A DNA stretch of 64,000 bases from Hoeflea_A sp965249925 (lineage in GTDB: Bacteria; Pseudomonadota; Alphaproteobacteria; Rhizobiales; Rhizobiaceae), in assembly GCA_965249925.1 (NCBI GenBank), contig OZ252260.1:1426001-1490000 (forward strand), given 5' to 3'. Under the pieces are notes generated by a model, which saw nothing but the letters and a program-made list of their open reading frames with translations, had not been told where the DNA came from and did no database searches. The position numbers were made by a program, and so were the translations under genes. This document shows, in pieces, positions 18,790 to 27,511 of the stretch (position 1 is its first letter; each line of letters begins with the position of its first letter).

Positions 18790-19707
18790 ATGCTGCTGAT
18801 CACAAACTACATAGCCATCTTCGTGGCCGGGGTTTTTGCCATCTTGGCGCTCTATGCCGAACACAGGAAGTCAGGCGAACCCGGGTTTTCCACGCTCGGG
18901 ATCGTTGCTGTTGTGGGCGTGGTGCAGAGCTCGATCATCGCGGCGGTGTCGCTGACGCTGACCCATCAGCAGGAGCAACAGGCGGCCGAGCTGCGTATCA
19001 AGGAGATGGAAAAGGTTTTTATCGGCCAAGCCAGGCTTCTCGAGACACAAGTAGCTTCGCTAGCCAAACAAGCCGAGATACTAGCAAATCAGAGCGAAGC
19101 CGTAGGCCTCCAGCTCAATGTACTGAGCGAGGTAGTTAAGAGCTCGCAGCCTTTCGAGTTTGACCGCTTTGTCATTCTTGTCGATGTTGAAGAGATCACC
19201 GAGGCCAGCTCTGACCTGAAGCCAGATGCTCTGAACCTCGGCGCGGTAGCGTATTTCTGTACCCCGCAGGAATCCTCCGAAATTCGCGGCTACGCTTCAT
19301 CGTTGGAGAACCTGAACTCCACCTGCAGCGGACGCGTGACGGGAACTTTTAACAACGACCCTCGCCTTGGAACTGCGAAGGGACGCGCCTACTCGGATGG
19401 GCTCGAATTGGAGATCCCCTCGAATGGAGTGATCGTCAACAGCGCGACCGAAAACTCCGTCTTCCATTTTCAGAACGGTATGGTGTTTCTGGAAGTTTAC
19501 GTGATCAAGACCGACGGGAGTCGCGCGCCGCTATCGCGTGGTTTCTTCGAACGATCCGACTGGGCATTCCAACTCACCTCGGGCAGCATAGTCTATCGGT
19601 TTGATGCAGAAAGCCTCGAAATCGCTCAAGTCATTATCGGGCCCGAGGACCCGACAGAGGCCTCGGTACTACGCGCTGATTTTGATCCCGAACAGTCACT
19701 GCGCTGA
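18790..19707 (+). CDS. Membrane-anchored coiled-coil protein of unknown function
   Basis: Not recognised. The 305-aa protein starts MLLITNYIAIFVAGVFAILA, a membrane segment, and has a second one around GIVAVVGVVQSSIIAAVSLT. A long charged/Gln-rich helix follows (HQQEQQAAELRIKEMEKVF to VLSEVVKSS) that should form a coiled coil. The last 160 residues look like a beta-rich domain with two cysteines (VAYFCTPQ, NSTCSG). I prefer ATG 18790 over 18745 because the latter adds charged residues before the membrane helix. It stands alone, away from operons, beside a GNAT gene in a less GC-rich patch. Confidence 0.65.
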   Translation: MLLITNYIAIFVAGVFAILALYAEHRKSGEPGFSTLGIVAVVGVVQSSIIAAVSLTLTHQQEQQAAELRIKEMEKVFIGQARLLETQVASLAKQAEILANQSEAVGLQLNVLSEVVKSSQPFEFDRFVILVDVEEITEASSDLKPDALNLGAVAYFCTPQESSEIRGYASSLENLNSTCSGRVTGTFNNDPRLGTAKGRAYSDGLELEIPSNGVIVNSATENSVFHFQNGMVFLEVYVIKTDGSRAPLSRGFFERSDWAFQLTSGSIVYRFDAESLEIAQVIIGPEDPTEASVLRADFDPEQSLR

Positions 19708-19886
19708 TCCCTCGAAAGCTGAAATCCGTGTGACGCGCAGCATTAGTTAATCTGGGCTCATTGCGGCCGTTTTTCGGCATCGCGGCATCATACCACCGCT
19801 AAGAGAAACACGCCGTCATCTCTCGCCATTTCGTCAAGCTGGCGAAATCAGATTGTGGCTCCGTGCCGATCAGTCCACGCCCTTCT

Positions 19887-21251
19887 CTAATCCACCGGCA
19901 AACCGCTGGGCACGCTGTCGGGCCGGCCCAGCCGCCCGTTGACGCTGGTTTCACCGGTCAGCGCGTGCATGAACGCAACAAGCTGGGAGACTTCGGCATC
20001 AGTCAGCGATACCGGCTCGATGTCGAGAGCGTTGCGCATCAGCTGACGTTCCCGCGGATCCAGCAGCGATGTAAAGTCGGATCCGTCGAGCCGGCTGCTC
20101 GATGGCAGCGAGACATGGGCCGGCGTCCAGCTTTCGAACGCCTCTTCCGGGTCGAGATGGTGCCGGATGATCCCCTCCAGCGTGGCATAGGCCCCGTTGT
20201 GACCGTAGGGCGAGGTCAGCGCCGCGTTGCGCAATGACGGCGTGCGGAAGCGATAGGCGTCGGCAGCCTTGCGGGTCTCCGCCATGCGTCCGACGTCGCG
20301 CGTCACATTGTCGAAGGCCTTGAACTTCCCGGGTCCGAAATGCGGCAGGCAGATCGCGTGGAAATCCTGATCGGTCAGCAGTTGCCCGCTGTGGCAGGAG
20401 GCGCAGTTTCCCTTGCCGAAAAAGATCGCCATGCCGGCCGCCGCATCGGCGTTCAGCGCGTCCTTTTCACCGGCCAGGTACCGGTCGAACGGACTGTCGA
20501 AGGAGCGCCATTCGGAGATCACGAAATCGCCGATGGCGTTGGCGATGTGGGCAAAGGTGATGTCGTCGGCTTTCTGCACATCGGGATAGGCCTCGACGAA
20601 CAGCGGCAGATAGCCCGGTATCGCCTGGATCCGCTGCGCCAGCAACGCCCAGCCGTGATCCATGCGCTTGGCGATCGGGCCTGCGACCTCGTTGTCGCCC
20701 GGCAGGCCGGCCATTTCGGTCGCCGAGGTTACTGGGAAGGCTGCCTGTGCGGCGGCGATATGATTGAGACCCTTCGGCAGATATTGCTTGGCCGGCGACA
20801 CAAAACCGTTGCCGAAATCGTCTCCGATGCTCAGCCGACCGTCATGGAACAGCGTGGTGATTTCGCGGTGGCCGACATTGAACAGGGCCGGTGCGTTGCG
20901 CGGTACCCGCTCATGGATGCGTGCTGCGCCGCTGCCCGTATTGCGCTTTGCGCCAAGGCCCTCGCCGCCTTCCCCAACGCCGAGCGCCAGCGCGTCCGCG
21001 CTCGCCAGATCGTGATGATGGCAGGTACCGCAGGAGATGTTGCGGTTTCCGGACAGTACCGGATCGTAATAGAGCGATCGACCGAGCTGTGCACGTTTTT
21101 CGCTGTAGGGCAGAAAATCGCTTTCGCTGAGCGGCGCTGGAAGCTGCGTTTCGCCCTCGGCCTTGACCGGCGTGAACGAACCCGGGATCAACATCAACGC
21201 GCCCACCACGAGCAGCGCTCCGGGTATGACGGCGCCTAGGATCAATCGCAT
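19887..21251 (-). CDS. Di-heme cytochrome c peroxidase (CcpA/MauG) family protein, copy 1
   Basis: A 454-aa exported protein with an N-terminal hydrophobic stretch (LILGAVIPGALLVVGALM) acting as signal or anchor. It has two CXXCH heme c sites: C74-C77-H78 (SCGTCHHHD) and C283-C286-H287 (NCASCHSG). TPSLRNAALTSPYGHNGAY is standard for bacterial di-heme peroxidases, which reduce H2O2 with electrons from c-type cytochromes; MauG-like members oxidise other proteins. It needs the periplasmic cytochrome c maturation system. ATG 21251 has a GAGGGG site. A close paralogue lies directly upstream in the same direction. Confidence 0.9.
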   Translation of the reverse strand: MRLILGAVIPGALLVVGALMLIPGSFTPVKAEGETQLPAPLSESDFLPYSEKRAQLGRSLYYDPVLSGNRNISCGTCHHHDLASADALALGVGEGGEGLGAKRNTGSGAARIHERVPRNAPALFNVGHREITTLFHDGRLSIGDDFGNGFVSPAKQYLPKGLNHIAAAQAAFPVTSATEMAGLPGDNEVAGPIAKRMDHGWALLAQRIQAIPGYLPLFVEAYPDVQKADDITFAHIANAIGDFVISEWRSFDSPFDRYLAGEKDALNADAAAGMAIFFGKGNCASCHSGQLLTDQDFHAICLPHFGPGKFKAFDNVTRDVGRMAETRKAADAYRFRTPSLRNAALTSPYGHNGAYATLEGIIRHHLDPEEAFESWTPAHVSLPSSSRLDGSDFTSLLDPRERQLMRNALDIEPVSLTDAEVSQLVAFMHALTGETSVNGRLGRPDSVPSGLPVD

Positions 21252-21389
21252 GATCTACCCCTCATCACATTTTTGTGATCGCAATCATACTATGTCTGCC
21301 GATACCGACAAGGTGCCTCGGCGAGAACCACTGTTTTTTGTGTTTTGTGTCGACGCAAAGCCACAACCAAGCAGGGTTGCGGCGGCCGT

Positions 21390-22748
21390 TCAATCGACCG
21401 GCAGGCCGCTGGGGACGGTTTCGGGACGGCCCAGCCGGCCTTTGACGCTGGCATCGCCGGTCAGTGATTTGATGAAGGCGACCAGTTGCACGACCTCCGC
21501 ATCGTCAAGGGCGATTGGCTCGATATCCACGCTGCCACGCACCAGCTGTCGCTCTCGCCGGTCCTGAAGGATCAGGAAGTCGGTCTTGTCGAGCTCCGCG
21601 CTGACCGGCAGCCTGACCTCCGACGGCTGCCAGCGATCAAAAGCCGCCTGCGGTTCGAGATGATGGCGGATGATGCCTTCGAGGCTGGCATAAGCGCCGT
21701 TGTGACCGTACGGCGCGGTCAACGCCGCATTGCGCAGTGACGGCGTGCGAAAGCGATAGGCATCTTCGAGCCGGTCGGTTTCACCCATGCGACCGACATC
21801 GCGGGCGATGAGATCGAAGGTCCGGGTTCGGCCCGGCCCGAATTGCGGCAGGGCGAGCGCATGAAAGCGCTGATCCGTGAACAGCGGCCCCGAATGGCAG
21901 CTGGCGCACTGTGCCTTGCCGAAGAACAAATCCATGCCGGCACGGGCATTGGTGTTCAAGGCCCGTGCATCGCCGGCCAGATAGCGGTCGAATGGGCTGT
22001 CATATGACCGCCATTCGGAAATCACGAAATCGCCGATGGCGTTGGCGATGTGTACGAATTCGATATCGGCCGATCGTTCGATATCGGAATAGGCATCGAC
22101 AAACAGAGGCGCGTAGGCCGCCGTGGCGCGCACCCGCTCGGCCAGCAGCCGCCACGCATAGTCGATCCGGCGGTTGACCGCTCCGGCAATCTCGTTTTCC
22201 TCGGGCCGGCCGGCCATCTCGGTTTCCGACGTGACGGGAAAGGCGGCCTGCGCGGCGGCGATATGGTTCAGTCCCTTGGGCAGATACTCTTCAGCCGGCG
22301 AGTTGAACCCGTTGCCGTAAAGGTCGCTGACGCTGAGACGGCCGTCGTGAAACAGCAGGCTGATATCGCGATGGCCGACATTAAAGAGGGCCGGCGAATT
22401 CCGTGGCACGCGTCGGTCGATTCGATCCGATCCGGTCCCGGTCGTGCGTTTCGGACCGATGCCCTCGCCGCCTTCCCCGACGCCCAGCGGCAGGCCGTCG
22501 GCACTCGCCAGGTCGTGGTGGTGGCAGGTGCCGCAGGAAATGTTGCGATTGCCCGACAGGATGGGGTCGTAGAACAGCAGTCGGCCCAACGCGGCGCGCT
22601 TCTCGTCAAACGGCAGAAAGTCGCTCTCCAGGATCGGCGAAGGAAGTCCAGGGGAAGGCTGTTGGTCGGCGTGTGCCGATCCAAAACAGACAGCACACAG
22701 CGCCGTCGCAATAAATACACGAAGGCTGTTGCATGAATTCCGGCGCAC
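21390..22748 (-). CDS. Di-heme cytochrome c peroxidase (CcpA/MauG) family protein, copy 2
   Basis: A 452-aa paralogue of the downstream gene, alike along its whole length including the shared C-terminal SGLPVD. A cleavable signal peptide (VFIATALCAVCFGSAHA) precedes heme sites C72-C75-H76 (SCGTCHHHD) and C281-C284-H285 (QCASCHSG). The start is GTG at 22748 with GGGAG upstream. The two copies are 138 bp apart in tandem, so one arose by duplication. Divergence at the signal region (anchor-like in copy 1, cleavable here) may place them differently. Peroxidase or protein-oxidising activity are both possible. Confidence 0.9.
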   Translation of the reverse strand: MRRNSCNSLRVFIATALCAVCFGSAHADQQPSPGLPSPILESDFLPFDEKRAALGRLLFYDPILSGNRNISCGTCHHHDLASADGLPLGVGEGGEGIGPKRTTGTGSDRIDRRVPRNSPALFNVGHRDISLLFHDGRLSVSDLYGNGFNSPAEEYLPKGLNHIAAAQAAFPVTSETEMAGRPEENEIAGAVNRRIDYAWRLLAERVRATAAYAPLFVDAYSDIERSADIEFVHIANAIGDFVISEWRSYDSPFDRYLAGDARALNTNARAGMDLFFGKAQCASCHSGPLFTDQRFHALALPQFGPGRTRTFDLIARDVGRMGETDRLEDAYRFRTPSLRNAALTAPYGHNGAYASLEGIIRHHLEPQAAFDRWQPSEVRLPVSAELDKTDFLILQDRRERQLVRGSVDIEPIALDDAEVVQLVAFIKSLTGDASVKGRLGRPETVPSGLPVD

Positions 22749-22811
22749 GCTAATCTCCCGTCCTCAACTCGCCCGAACATGACAAGGAATGCCATTTAAA
22801 GGAATTTTCGC

Positions 22812-23300
22812 ATGGCTGTCACGCTTCTGCGCGCTGCGGTGATCGCCGCGACATTGTTGCTGGTGCAACCGGCATCGGCCGAGATCGAAACCGCCCGCGA
22901 TCTCATGGAAGAGAGCCGCTTTGAAGAGGCGATGCGGGCGCTGTTGCCGGCCGCCCGTTCCGGCAATGCCGACGCCGAGGAGCTGATCGGTGTGATGTAC
23001 GCCATGGGCCTTGGCGTGCCGCGCGACGACACCCGGGCCTTCGAATGGTATCTGCGCTCGGCAATGAAGGGTCATCCCGGTGCCCAGTCTGGTGTCGGCT
23101 GGTACTACGAGATCGGTCGTGGCATCCCGGAGCCCGACCTCGTTCGCGCCTATCTGTGGTACCGCTTGTCGGCGATCGGCGGCGATCCCGACGCGGCGAT
23201 CAGCATCGAGGAGGTGGTCAAGAAAATGACGCCCGAACAGATCGACCACGCGCGCATCCTGGTCGAGGACTATCGGCCGTGGATGTACCCGTTCCGGTGA
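22812..23300 (+). CDS. Secreted Sel1-repeat protein
   Basis: A 162-aa protein with a signal peptide (TLLRAAVIAATLLLVQPASA) and two to three Sel1/TPR-like repeats: GNADAEELIGVMYAMGLGVP, HPGAQSGVGWYYEIGRGI and YLWYRLSAIGGDPDA. Such periplasmic repeats act as protein-binding scaffolds. It is divergent from the peroxidase copy 2 gene with only 63 bp between starts, so promoters overlap. A good AAGGA site precedes ATG 22812. No specific partner can be inferred. Confidence 0.8.
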   Translation: MAVTLLRAAVIAATLLLVQPASAEIETARDLMEESRFEEAMRALLPAARSGNADAEELIGVMYAMGLGVPRDDTRAFEWYLRSAMKGHPGAQSGVGWYYEIGRGIPEPDLVRAYLWYRLSAIGGDPDAAISIEEVVKKMTPEQIDHARILVEDYRPWMYPFR

Positions 23301-24032
23301 CTACCCCATAGCCGACGAGGCGACCGGCTGGCCGACCACCGGCTTGCCGAAACGCTTCAGTTCACCGGTTTGGGGATCGCGGATCGGTTCCACGGAATAC
23401 TGGCACACATAGGCGCGCCGCTTGCGGTCGGTGACGTTCTCACCCGAACGGTGCAGGGTCAGGCTTGAGAAAGCGACGATAGTGCCGGCCGGACATGTCA
23501 TCGGAACGCCGGTCTCGCTGCCCGTGTAGCCGTTGAGTTCGCGCGAGTCCTCCAGCCACTCGTGCGGTTCAAGGTCCGGTCGGGCATCGAGATTACGCGG
23601 CAGCAGGTAGACGCAGCCATTGTCCTCGGTCGTGTCGTCGAGCGCGATCCACACGGTCAGATAAGGCGTGTGGTCGAAGCCGACATAGGCGCCGTCCTGG
23701 TGCCAGGCGAAGCTGGCGCCCGATTCCGAGCCCTTGACCACGAACTGTTCGTTGAACAGGTAACCTGTTTCGCCGAGGCAGGTTTTGGTGATCGACGCGA
23801 TCGTGTCGCCAAGCAGAAAATCCGCGACGTCGGGAAACTCCTCGTGCCGGTGTGCCAGGAAGCGCCGTGCCGCACCGAGACCGATCTTGTGGCGCCCATT
23901 GCCGCCGTCATCGATCGGCTCGTCTAACAACGCCTGGCACGCCGCGCGCAGCACCGCCAGGTCCTCGGCGCCAAGGGCTCCCGGAAAGACCGCATATCCG
24001 TTGCTTCGGAACTGCTCGATGGAAGGTGTCAT
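23301..24032 (-). CDS. Phytanoyl-CoA dioxygenase (PhyH) family protein
   Basis: A 243-aa Fe(II)/2-oxoglutarate oxygenase. The iron triad appears as His111 and Asp113 (FAWHQDGAYVG) and distal His194 (LTLHRSGENVTD), with RKRRAYVCQY binding 2-oxoglutarate. The family hydroxylates small molecules, including acyl-CoAs, ectoine and secondary metabolites; the substrate here is unknown. ATG 24032 is used because GGGAG lies 9 nt upstream; a TTG two codons earlier overlaps that site. It is transcribed divergently from an AraC-type regulator, a likely controller. Confidence 0.88.
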   Translation of the reverse strand: MTPSIEQFRSNGYAVFPGALGAEDLAVLRAACQALLDEPIDDGGNGRHKIGLGAARRFLAHRHEEFPDVADFLLGDTIASITKTCLGETGYLFNEQFVVKGSESGASFAWHQDGAYVGFDHTPYLTVWIALDDTTEDNGCVYLLPRNLDARPDLEPHEWLEDSRELNGYTGSETGVPMTCPAGTIVAFSSLTLHRSGENVTDRKRRAYVCQYSVEPIRDPQTGELKRFGKPVVGQPVASSAMG

Positions 24033-24057
24033 GTCCAACTCCCGTTTTTGCTATTCA

Positions 24058-24118
24058 TTGCAAAATATCGCAGTATCGACCGCTTTTCTTTGCATCGAAA
24101 GGGAGATTCTTTGCAAAA
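24058..24118. promoter_or_regulatory. Three TTTGCA/TTGCAAAA elements between phyH-type and araC-type genes
   Basis: The 86-bp divergent intergenic region holds TTGCAAAA at 24058-24065, TTTGCATCGAAA at 24089-24100 and TTGCAAAA at 24111-24118. Repeats spaced by roughly two to three helical turns are typical for AraC-family activator binding. Binding by the adjacent regulator is inference. Confidence 0.4.
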
Positions 24119-24976
24119 ATGGTCGTTTGTGATCCCCATCCGCTGGTCCGACCGGAACCCGGCGGTCTCTGCTGGAAGCGATCGGATCGTCGCAGCTATT
24201 CCGGTACGCCGCAACAGCATGCCGAACTTGTCGTTCTGCACGCGCTGAGCGGCGAGGCGCTCTACCTGATTGATGGCAAAGTCCACACATTGCGGGCAGG
24301 TTCGCTTCTGTGGGCATTTTCCGGGCAGGCCCATGTGCTGCTCTCCGATTCGAAAGATTTCGATATGTGGGTGTTCCTGATTTCCGCACGTATCCTGTTG
24401 CCTGAACTGCGCGCCGTGCCAGAAATGCCGCAGCTGACGGTCGACGAGCGCACCGGACCGGTACCGCCGCGCGGTCTGACGGCACAGGGGTCCCGCGAGC
24501 TTGAAACGATCGCTGCCGGCATCGCCTCCGCTACGGAGCCGGCCGTGTGTGCGATTGGCCTGCGCTGGTGGCTGGCCCGCGCCTGGCATCACTGGGGCGT
24601 CGCCTCCGCCGGACGTTTCACCGCCGTGCACCCGGCCGTCGACCGCGCCGCGCGGGCTATTCAGGAGGACCCAGCCTCCAGTCTGTCTGAAATCGCTCGC
24701 CGCAGCGGCCTCAGCGCCGGGCGCCTCGGCCGCCTGTTTCGTCAGCAGACCGGCCGCAGCATTGTTGATTTCCGCACGGAACAGAAACTGGAGCGGGTCG
24801 ATCGGATCATGCGCCAAGACGCGAGGTCCGATCTGCTGCATGCCGCACTTGACGCCGGCTTCGGCAGCTATTCGCAGTTCTACCGCGCCTTCCGCAGCCA
24901 CTACCGAATGTCGCCGAGACAGTATTTTGCCGGAGAAAGAAATCCACCTGCGGTTTCGGACGCGAAAGACCGGTGA
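24119..24976 (+). CDS. AraC-family transcriptional regulator
   Basis: A 285-aa regulator. The N-terminal cupin-like sensor includes HAELVVLHALSGEALYLIDG and LRAGSLLWAFSGQAHVLL. The C-terminal double helix-turn-helix contains LSEIARRSGLSAGRLGRLFR and the AraC signature AALDAGFGSYSQFYRAFRSH followed by YRMSPRQYF. ATG 24119 follows GGGAG at a rather long 12-nt distance; the longer open frame upstream is a shadow of the divergent gene. It probably controls the adjacent PhyH-type oxygenase in response to a small molecule. Confidence 0.88.
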   Translation: MVVCDPHPLVRPEPGGLCWKRSDRRSYSGTPQQHAELVVLHALSGEALYLIDGKVHTLRAGSLLWAFSGQAHVLLSDSKDFDMWVFLISARILLPELRAVPEMPQLTVDERTGPVPPRGLTAQGSRELETIAAGIASATEPAVCAIGLRWWLARAWHHWGVASAGRFTAVHPAVDRAARAIQEDPASSLSEIARRSGLSAGRLGRLFRQQTGRSIVDFRTEQKLERVDRIMRQDARSDLLHAALDAGFGSYSQFYRAFRSHYRMSPRQYFAGERNPPAVSDAKDR

Positions 24977-24986
24977 CATAAAAAGA

Positions 24987-25009
24987 CCGGCGGGTGTTTG
25001 ACCCGCCGG
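24987..25009 (-). terminator. Rho-independent terminator after the TRAP binding-protein gene
   Basis: A perfect 9-bp stem, CCGGCGGGT at 24987-24995 and ACCCGCCGG at 25001-25009, with a 5-nt loop. On the minus strand it is followed at once by TCTTTTT, so it terminates dctP transcription. On the plus strand it lies 10 nt after the araC-type stop but has no immediate T run, so it is probably weaker in that direction. Confidence 0.8.
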
Positions 25010-25035
25010 CGAAGTGTTAGTCGCTTGGTCTTTTT

Positions 25036-26103
25036 CTAATTCAGGTCAGCCTGGCGTGCGGCGTTGATTTCAGCTTCGGCCTGGGCGACAGCCTCGTTGA
25101 GGGCGTTGAACACCTCTTCGCCGCCATCGACATTGGCCGTGAACCACTCATAGACAGGTGCTGCGGCTTCCTTGAAAGCAGCTTTTTCGTCGGGCGTCAG
25201 CACGTAAAGATCGCCGCCCTCCTCAAGAAACTCTTGATACGCCTGGATCGACTTGCGTTTCGGCGAAGCGAAGGTCGCCTGTTGCAGGGCGGCGAAACCG
25301 TCGACCACCACCTGGCGCAGGTCTTCCGGCATCGACATGAACACGTCGTTGTTCATCCACCACAGCGCACCCATATAGGCGTGACCGTCGAGCGTTACAT
25401 ATTTCAGCCCGGCGTCCGGGAACTTCATGCTCATGATGTCGGTGATGCCGTTCTTGGAACCTTCGACGACGCCGGTCTGGAAGGATGTGAACAACTCCGG
25501 CCACGGAATCGGGGTCGGCGAGGCACCGAGTGCCTTGACCAGTTCCTGCGGCAGGTCGGCAACGATGGTACGGATCTTCAGGCCGTCCATGTCCTCCGGG
25601 GTCTGCACCCGCTTCTGGGTGTTGGCGAAGTTGCGCCAGCCGCCGGTGTTGCCGATGGTCATCAACCGGATCATACCACCGGAGTCGTTAAGCGCCTTCT
25701 CGCGCAGCTGGCGGGTGAAATCGCCGGAAAGCACATGTTCGGCGATCCGGTCGTCAGCCATCAGGTAGGGCAGGTCGAGCACCTGCACATACGGGAAAAT
25801 GCCGGCCGCGCCGCCGGACGTCGAGATGTTGATGTCGATCGTGCCGTCGGCGACGCCCTGCAGGCATTCCGCGCCGCCCGAGCAAAGCTGCGTACCGATG
25901 AACAGTTCCACCTCGATGGCGCCGTTGGAAGCCTTCTCCACATAGTCCTTGAAGACGATCAGACCGTCATAGTCCTCGTCGTTTTCGTTGGAGTTGGCGG
26001 TGGCGCGCAGCTTATAGTCCGCGGCCTGCGCCACTCCGAATGCTGTGACCGTCAGGCCGAGCGCGGCGGCACACAACAGGTTTGCGGTTTTCCTCAAGAG
26101 CAT
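25036..26103 (-). CDS. TRAP transporter substrate-binding protein, DctP family
   Basis: A 355-aa periplasmic binding protein with a signal peptide (TANLLCAAALGLTVTAFGVAQA). DctP landmarks include GAIEVELFIGTQLCSGGAECLQGV, split as GAIEVELFIGTQL and the rest, with GLKIRTIVADLPQELVKALGASP and SFQTGVVEGSKNGI. ATG 26103 has GGGAGG 7 nt upstream. TRAP systems import organic acids such as C4-dicarboxylates, sugar acids or ectoine using ion gradients. It is encoded after the two membrane subunits but 115 bp away with its own AT-rich palindromic upstream site, so it may be expressed at a higher level than the permeases. Confidence 0.92.
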   Translation of the reverse strand: MLLRKTANLLCAAALGLTVTAFGVAQAADYKLRATANSNENDEDYDGLIVFKDYVEKASNGAIEVELFIGTQLCSGGAECLQGVADGTIDINISTSGGAAGIFPYVQVLDLPYLMADDRIAEHVLSGDFTRQLREKALNDSGGMIRLMTIGNTGGWRNFANTQKRVQTPEDMDGLKIRTIVADLPQELVKALGASPTPIPWPELFTSFQTGVVEGSKNGITDIMSMKFPDAGLKYVTLDGHAYMGALWWMNNDVFMSMPEDLRQVVVDGFAALQQATFASPKRKSIQAYQEFLEEGGDLYVLTPDEKAAFKEAAAPVYEWFTANVDGGEEVFNALNEAVAQAEAEINAARQADLN

Positions 26104-26137
26104 AGATTTCCTCCCTATGCGGCTGGATGAAGGCAAG

Positions 26138-26156
26138 TCTTATATAAGATATAAGA
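26138..26156. promoter_or_regulatory. Candidate operator upstream of dctP-type gene
   Basis: The AT-rich element starting TCTTATATAAGATATAAGA contains overlapping inverted repeats and stands out in a GC-rich background, 35 bp upstream of the binding-protein start. A very similar element (starting TCTTATATAATATATATT) occurs before the dctQ-type gene at 28157. A shared repressor site of GntR/IclR type is likely by position, but no regulator gene is adjacent. Confidence 0.5.
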
Positions 26157-26217
26157 TCCATGACCCTCGTTGATTGTCAAGGCGAGCCGGATGGCGACCG
26201 CGGTCCGGCCGGTTTGC

Positions 26218-27507
26218 TTACTCCACAAATCCAAACAGTCTCGGCACCGTCATGGAGAACGCCGGGAAATAGGTGATCAGGAAGATCACCAGGACCTCGA
26301 CCGCCAGGAACGGCAGGATGGATCGGGCGATCTGCTCGACCTTCACCCCGGATACGCTCGATGCGACGAACAGAACCAGTCCCATCGGTGGCGTCGCCAG
26401 CCCCACTGTCAGATTGACGCTCATGATGATAGCAAAGTGGACCGGGTCCACACCGAGCGAGGTGAAGATCGGCGCCAGAATCGGTCCGAGAATGATGATG
26501 GCCGGTCCCGCATCCAAGAACATGCCGACGATGAACAGCAGCACGTTGATCAGGAACAGCAGGATCAGCGGATTTTCTGAAAGGCTGAGGATGAAATCGG
26601 CCAGCAGTTCCGGTGCATGGCTGAGGCTGACGACGGTCTTGAAGGCCATCGCGGCGCCGACCAGCAGCAGCACGACGGAGGTGGTGATCGCCGCCTTGGT
26701 CAGCACTTTCGGCAGATCTACCCAGTCCATGGTGCGCAGGATGAACATGCTGACGATGAAGGCGTAGACGGCCGCGACAGCCGCCGCTTCCGTCGGCGTG
26801 AAAACGCCGCCCAGGATGCCGCCGAGAATGATCACCGGCGTCATCAGCGGGAAGAAGGCACGCAACGAGGCCTGTCCGCGTTCGCCCAGGGTGGCGCGCC
26901 GTGTGGCGGGCGGAAAGTCGTTGGAACGGGCCATGATCGAAGTCACGATCATCAGGCCGACACCCACCAGGACGCCCGGCACGATGCCGGCCAGGAACAG
27001 TGCGGCCACCGATTCACCCATCACGTAGGCGTAAATAATCATGATGCCCGATGGTGGGATGATAGGTCCGATCACCGAGGAGGCGGCGGTGATCGCCGCC
27101 GAGAAGCGGCGCGTGTAGCCGTTTTTCTCCATCGCCGGTATCAGCATCGAGCCGAGCGCCGAGGTGTCGGCCACCGCCGAACCCGAAAGGCCGGCGAACA
27201 GCATCGACGAGAGGATGTTGACCTGCGCCAGACCGCCGCGCACATGGCCGATCAGCGCCTGGCTGAACTCCACGATGCGCAGCGTGATGCCGCCGCGGTT
27301 CATCAGTTCGCCGGCCAGCATGAAGAACGGGATCGCCATCAACGGAAACGAGTCCATACCGTTGTAGACGTTGCGGTAGAGCAGCGCGATGTCGCGTTCC
27401 TGGCCGTTCAGCCAGAGCAGGAACCCAGGTGCCGCCAGCAGGCCGAAGAACACCGGCAGGCCGATCATCAGGAAACACAGGAAAACCGGCAGAAACAGGA
27501 AAAGCAT
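26218..27507 (-). CDS. TRAP transporter large permease, DctM family
   Basis: A 429-aa polytopic inner-membrane protein with about 12 membrane segments. FPLMAIPFFMLAGELMNRGG is a hallmark of DctM; GGLAQVNILSSMLFAGLSGSA and TPPMGLVLFVASSVSGV follow. It carries the ion-coupled transport path. It starts 4 bp after the DctQ stop, so the two membrane subunits are co-translated. Length is normal for the family. Confidence 0.93.
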   Translation of the reverse strand: MLFLFLPVFLCFLMIGLPVFFGLLAAPGFLLWLNGQERDIALLYRNVYNGMDSFPLMAIPFFMLAGELMNRGGITLRIVEFSQALIGHVRGGLAQVNILSSMLFAGLSGSAVADTSALGSMLIPAMEKNGYTRRFSAAITAASSVIGPIIPPSGIMIIYAYVMGESVAALFLAGIVPGVLVGVGLMIVTSIMARSNDFPPATRRATLGERGQASLRAFFPLMTPVIILGGILGGVFTPTEAAAVAAVYAFIVSMFILRTMDWVDLPKVLTKAAITTSVVLLLVGAAMAFKTVVSLSHAPELLADFILSLSENPLILLFLINVLLFIVGMFLDAGPAIIILGPILAPIFTSLGVDPVHFAIIMSVNLTVGLATPPMGLVLFVASSVSGVKVEQIARSILPFLAVEVLVIFLITYFPAFSMTVPRLFGFVE

Positions 27508-27511
27508 GGGT

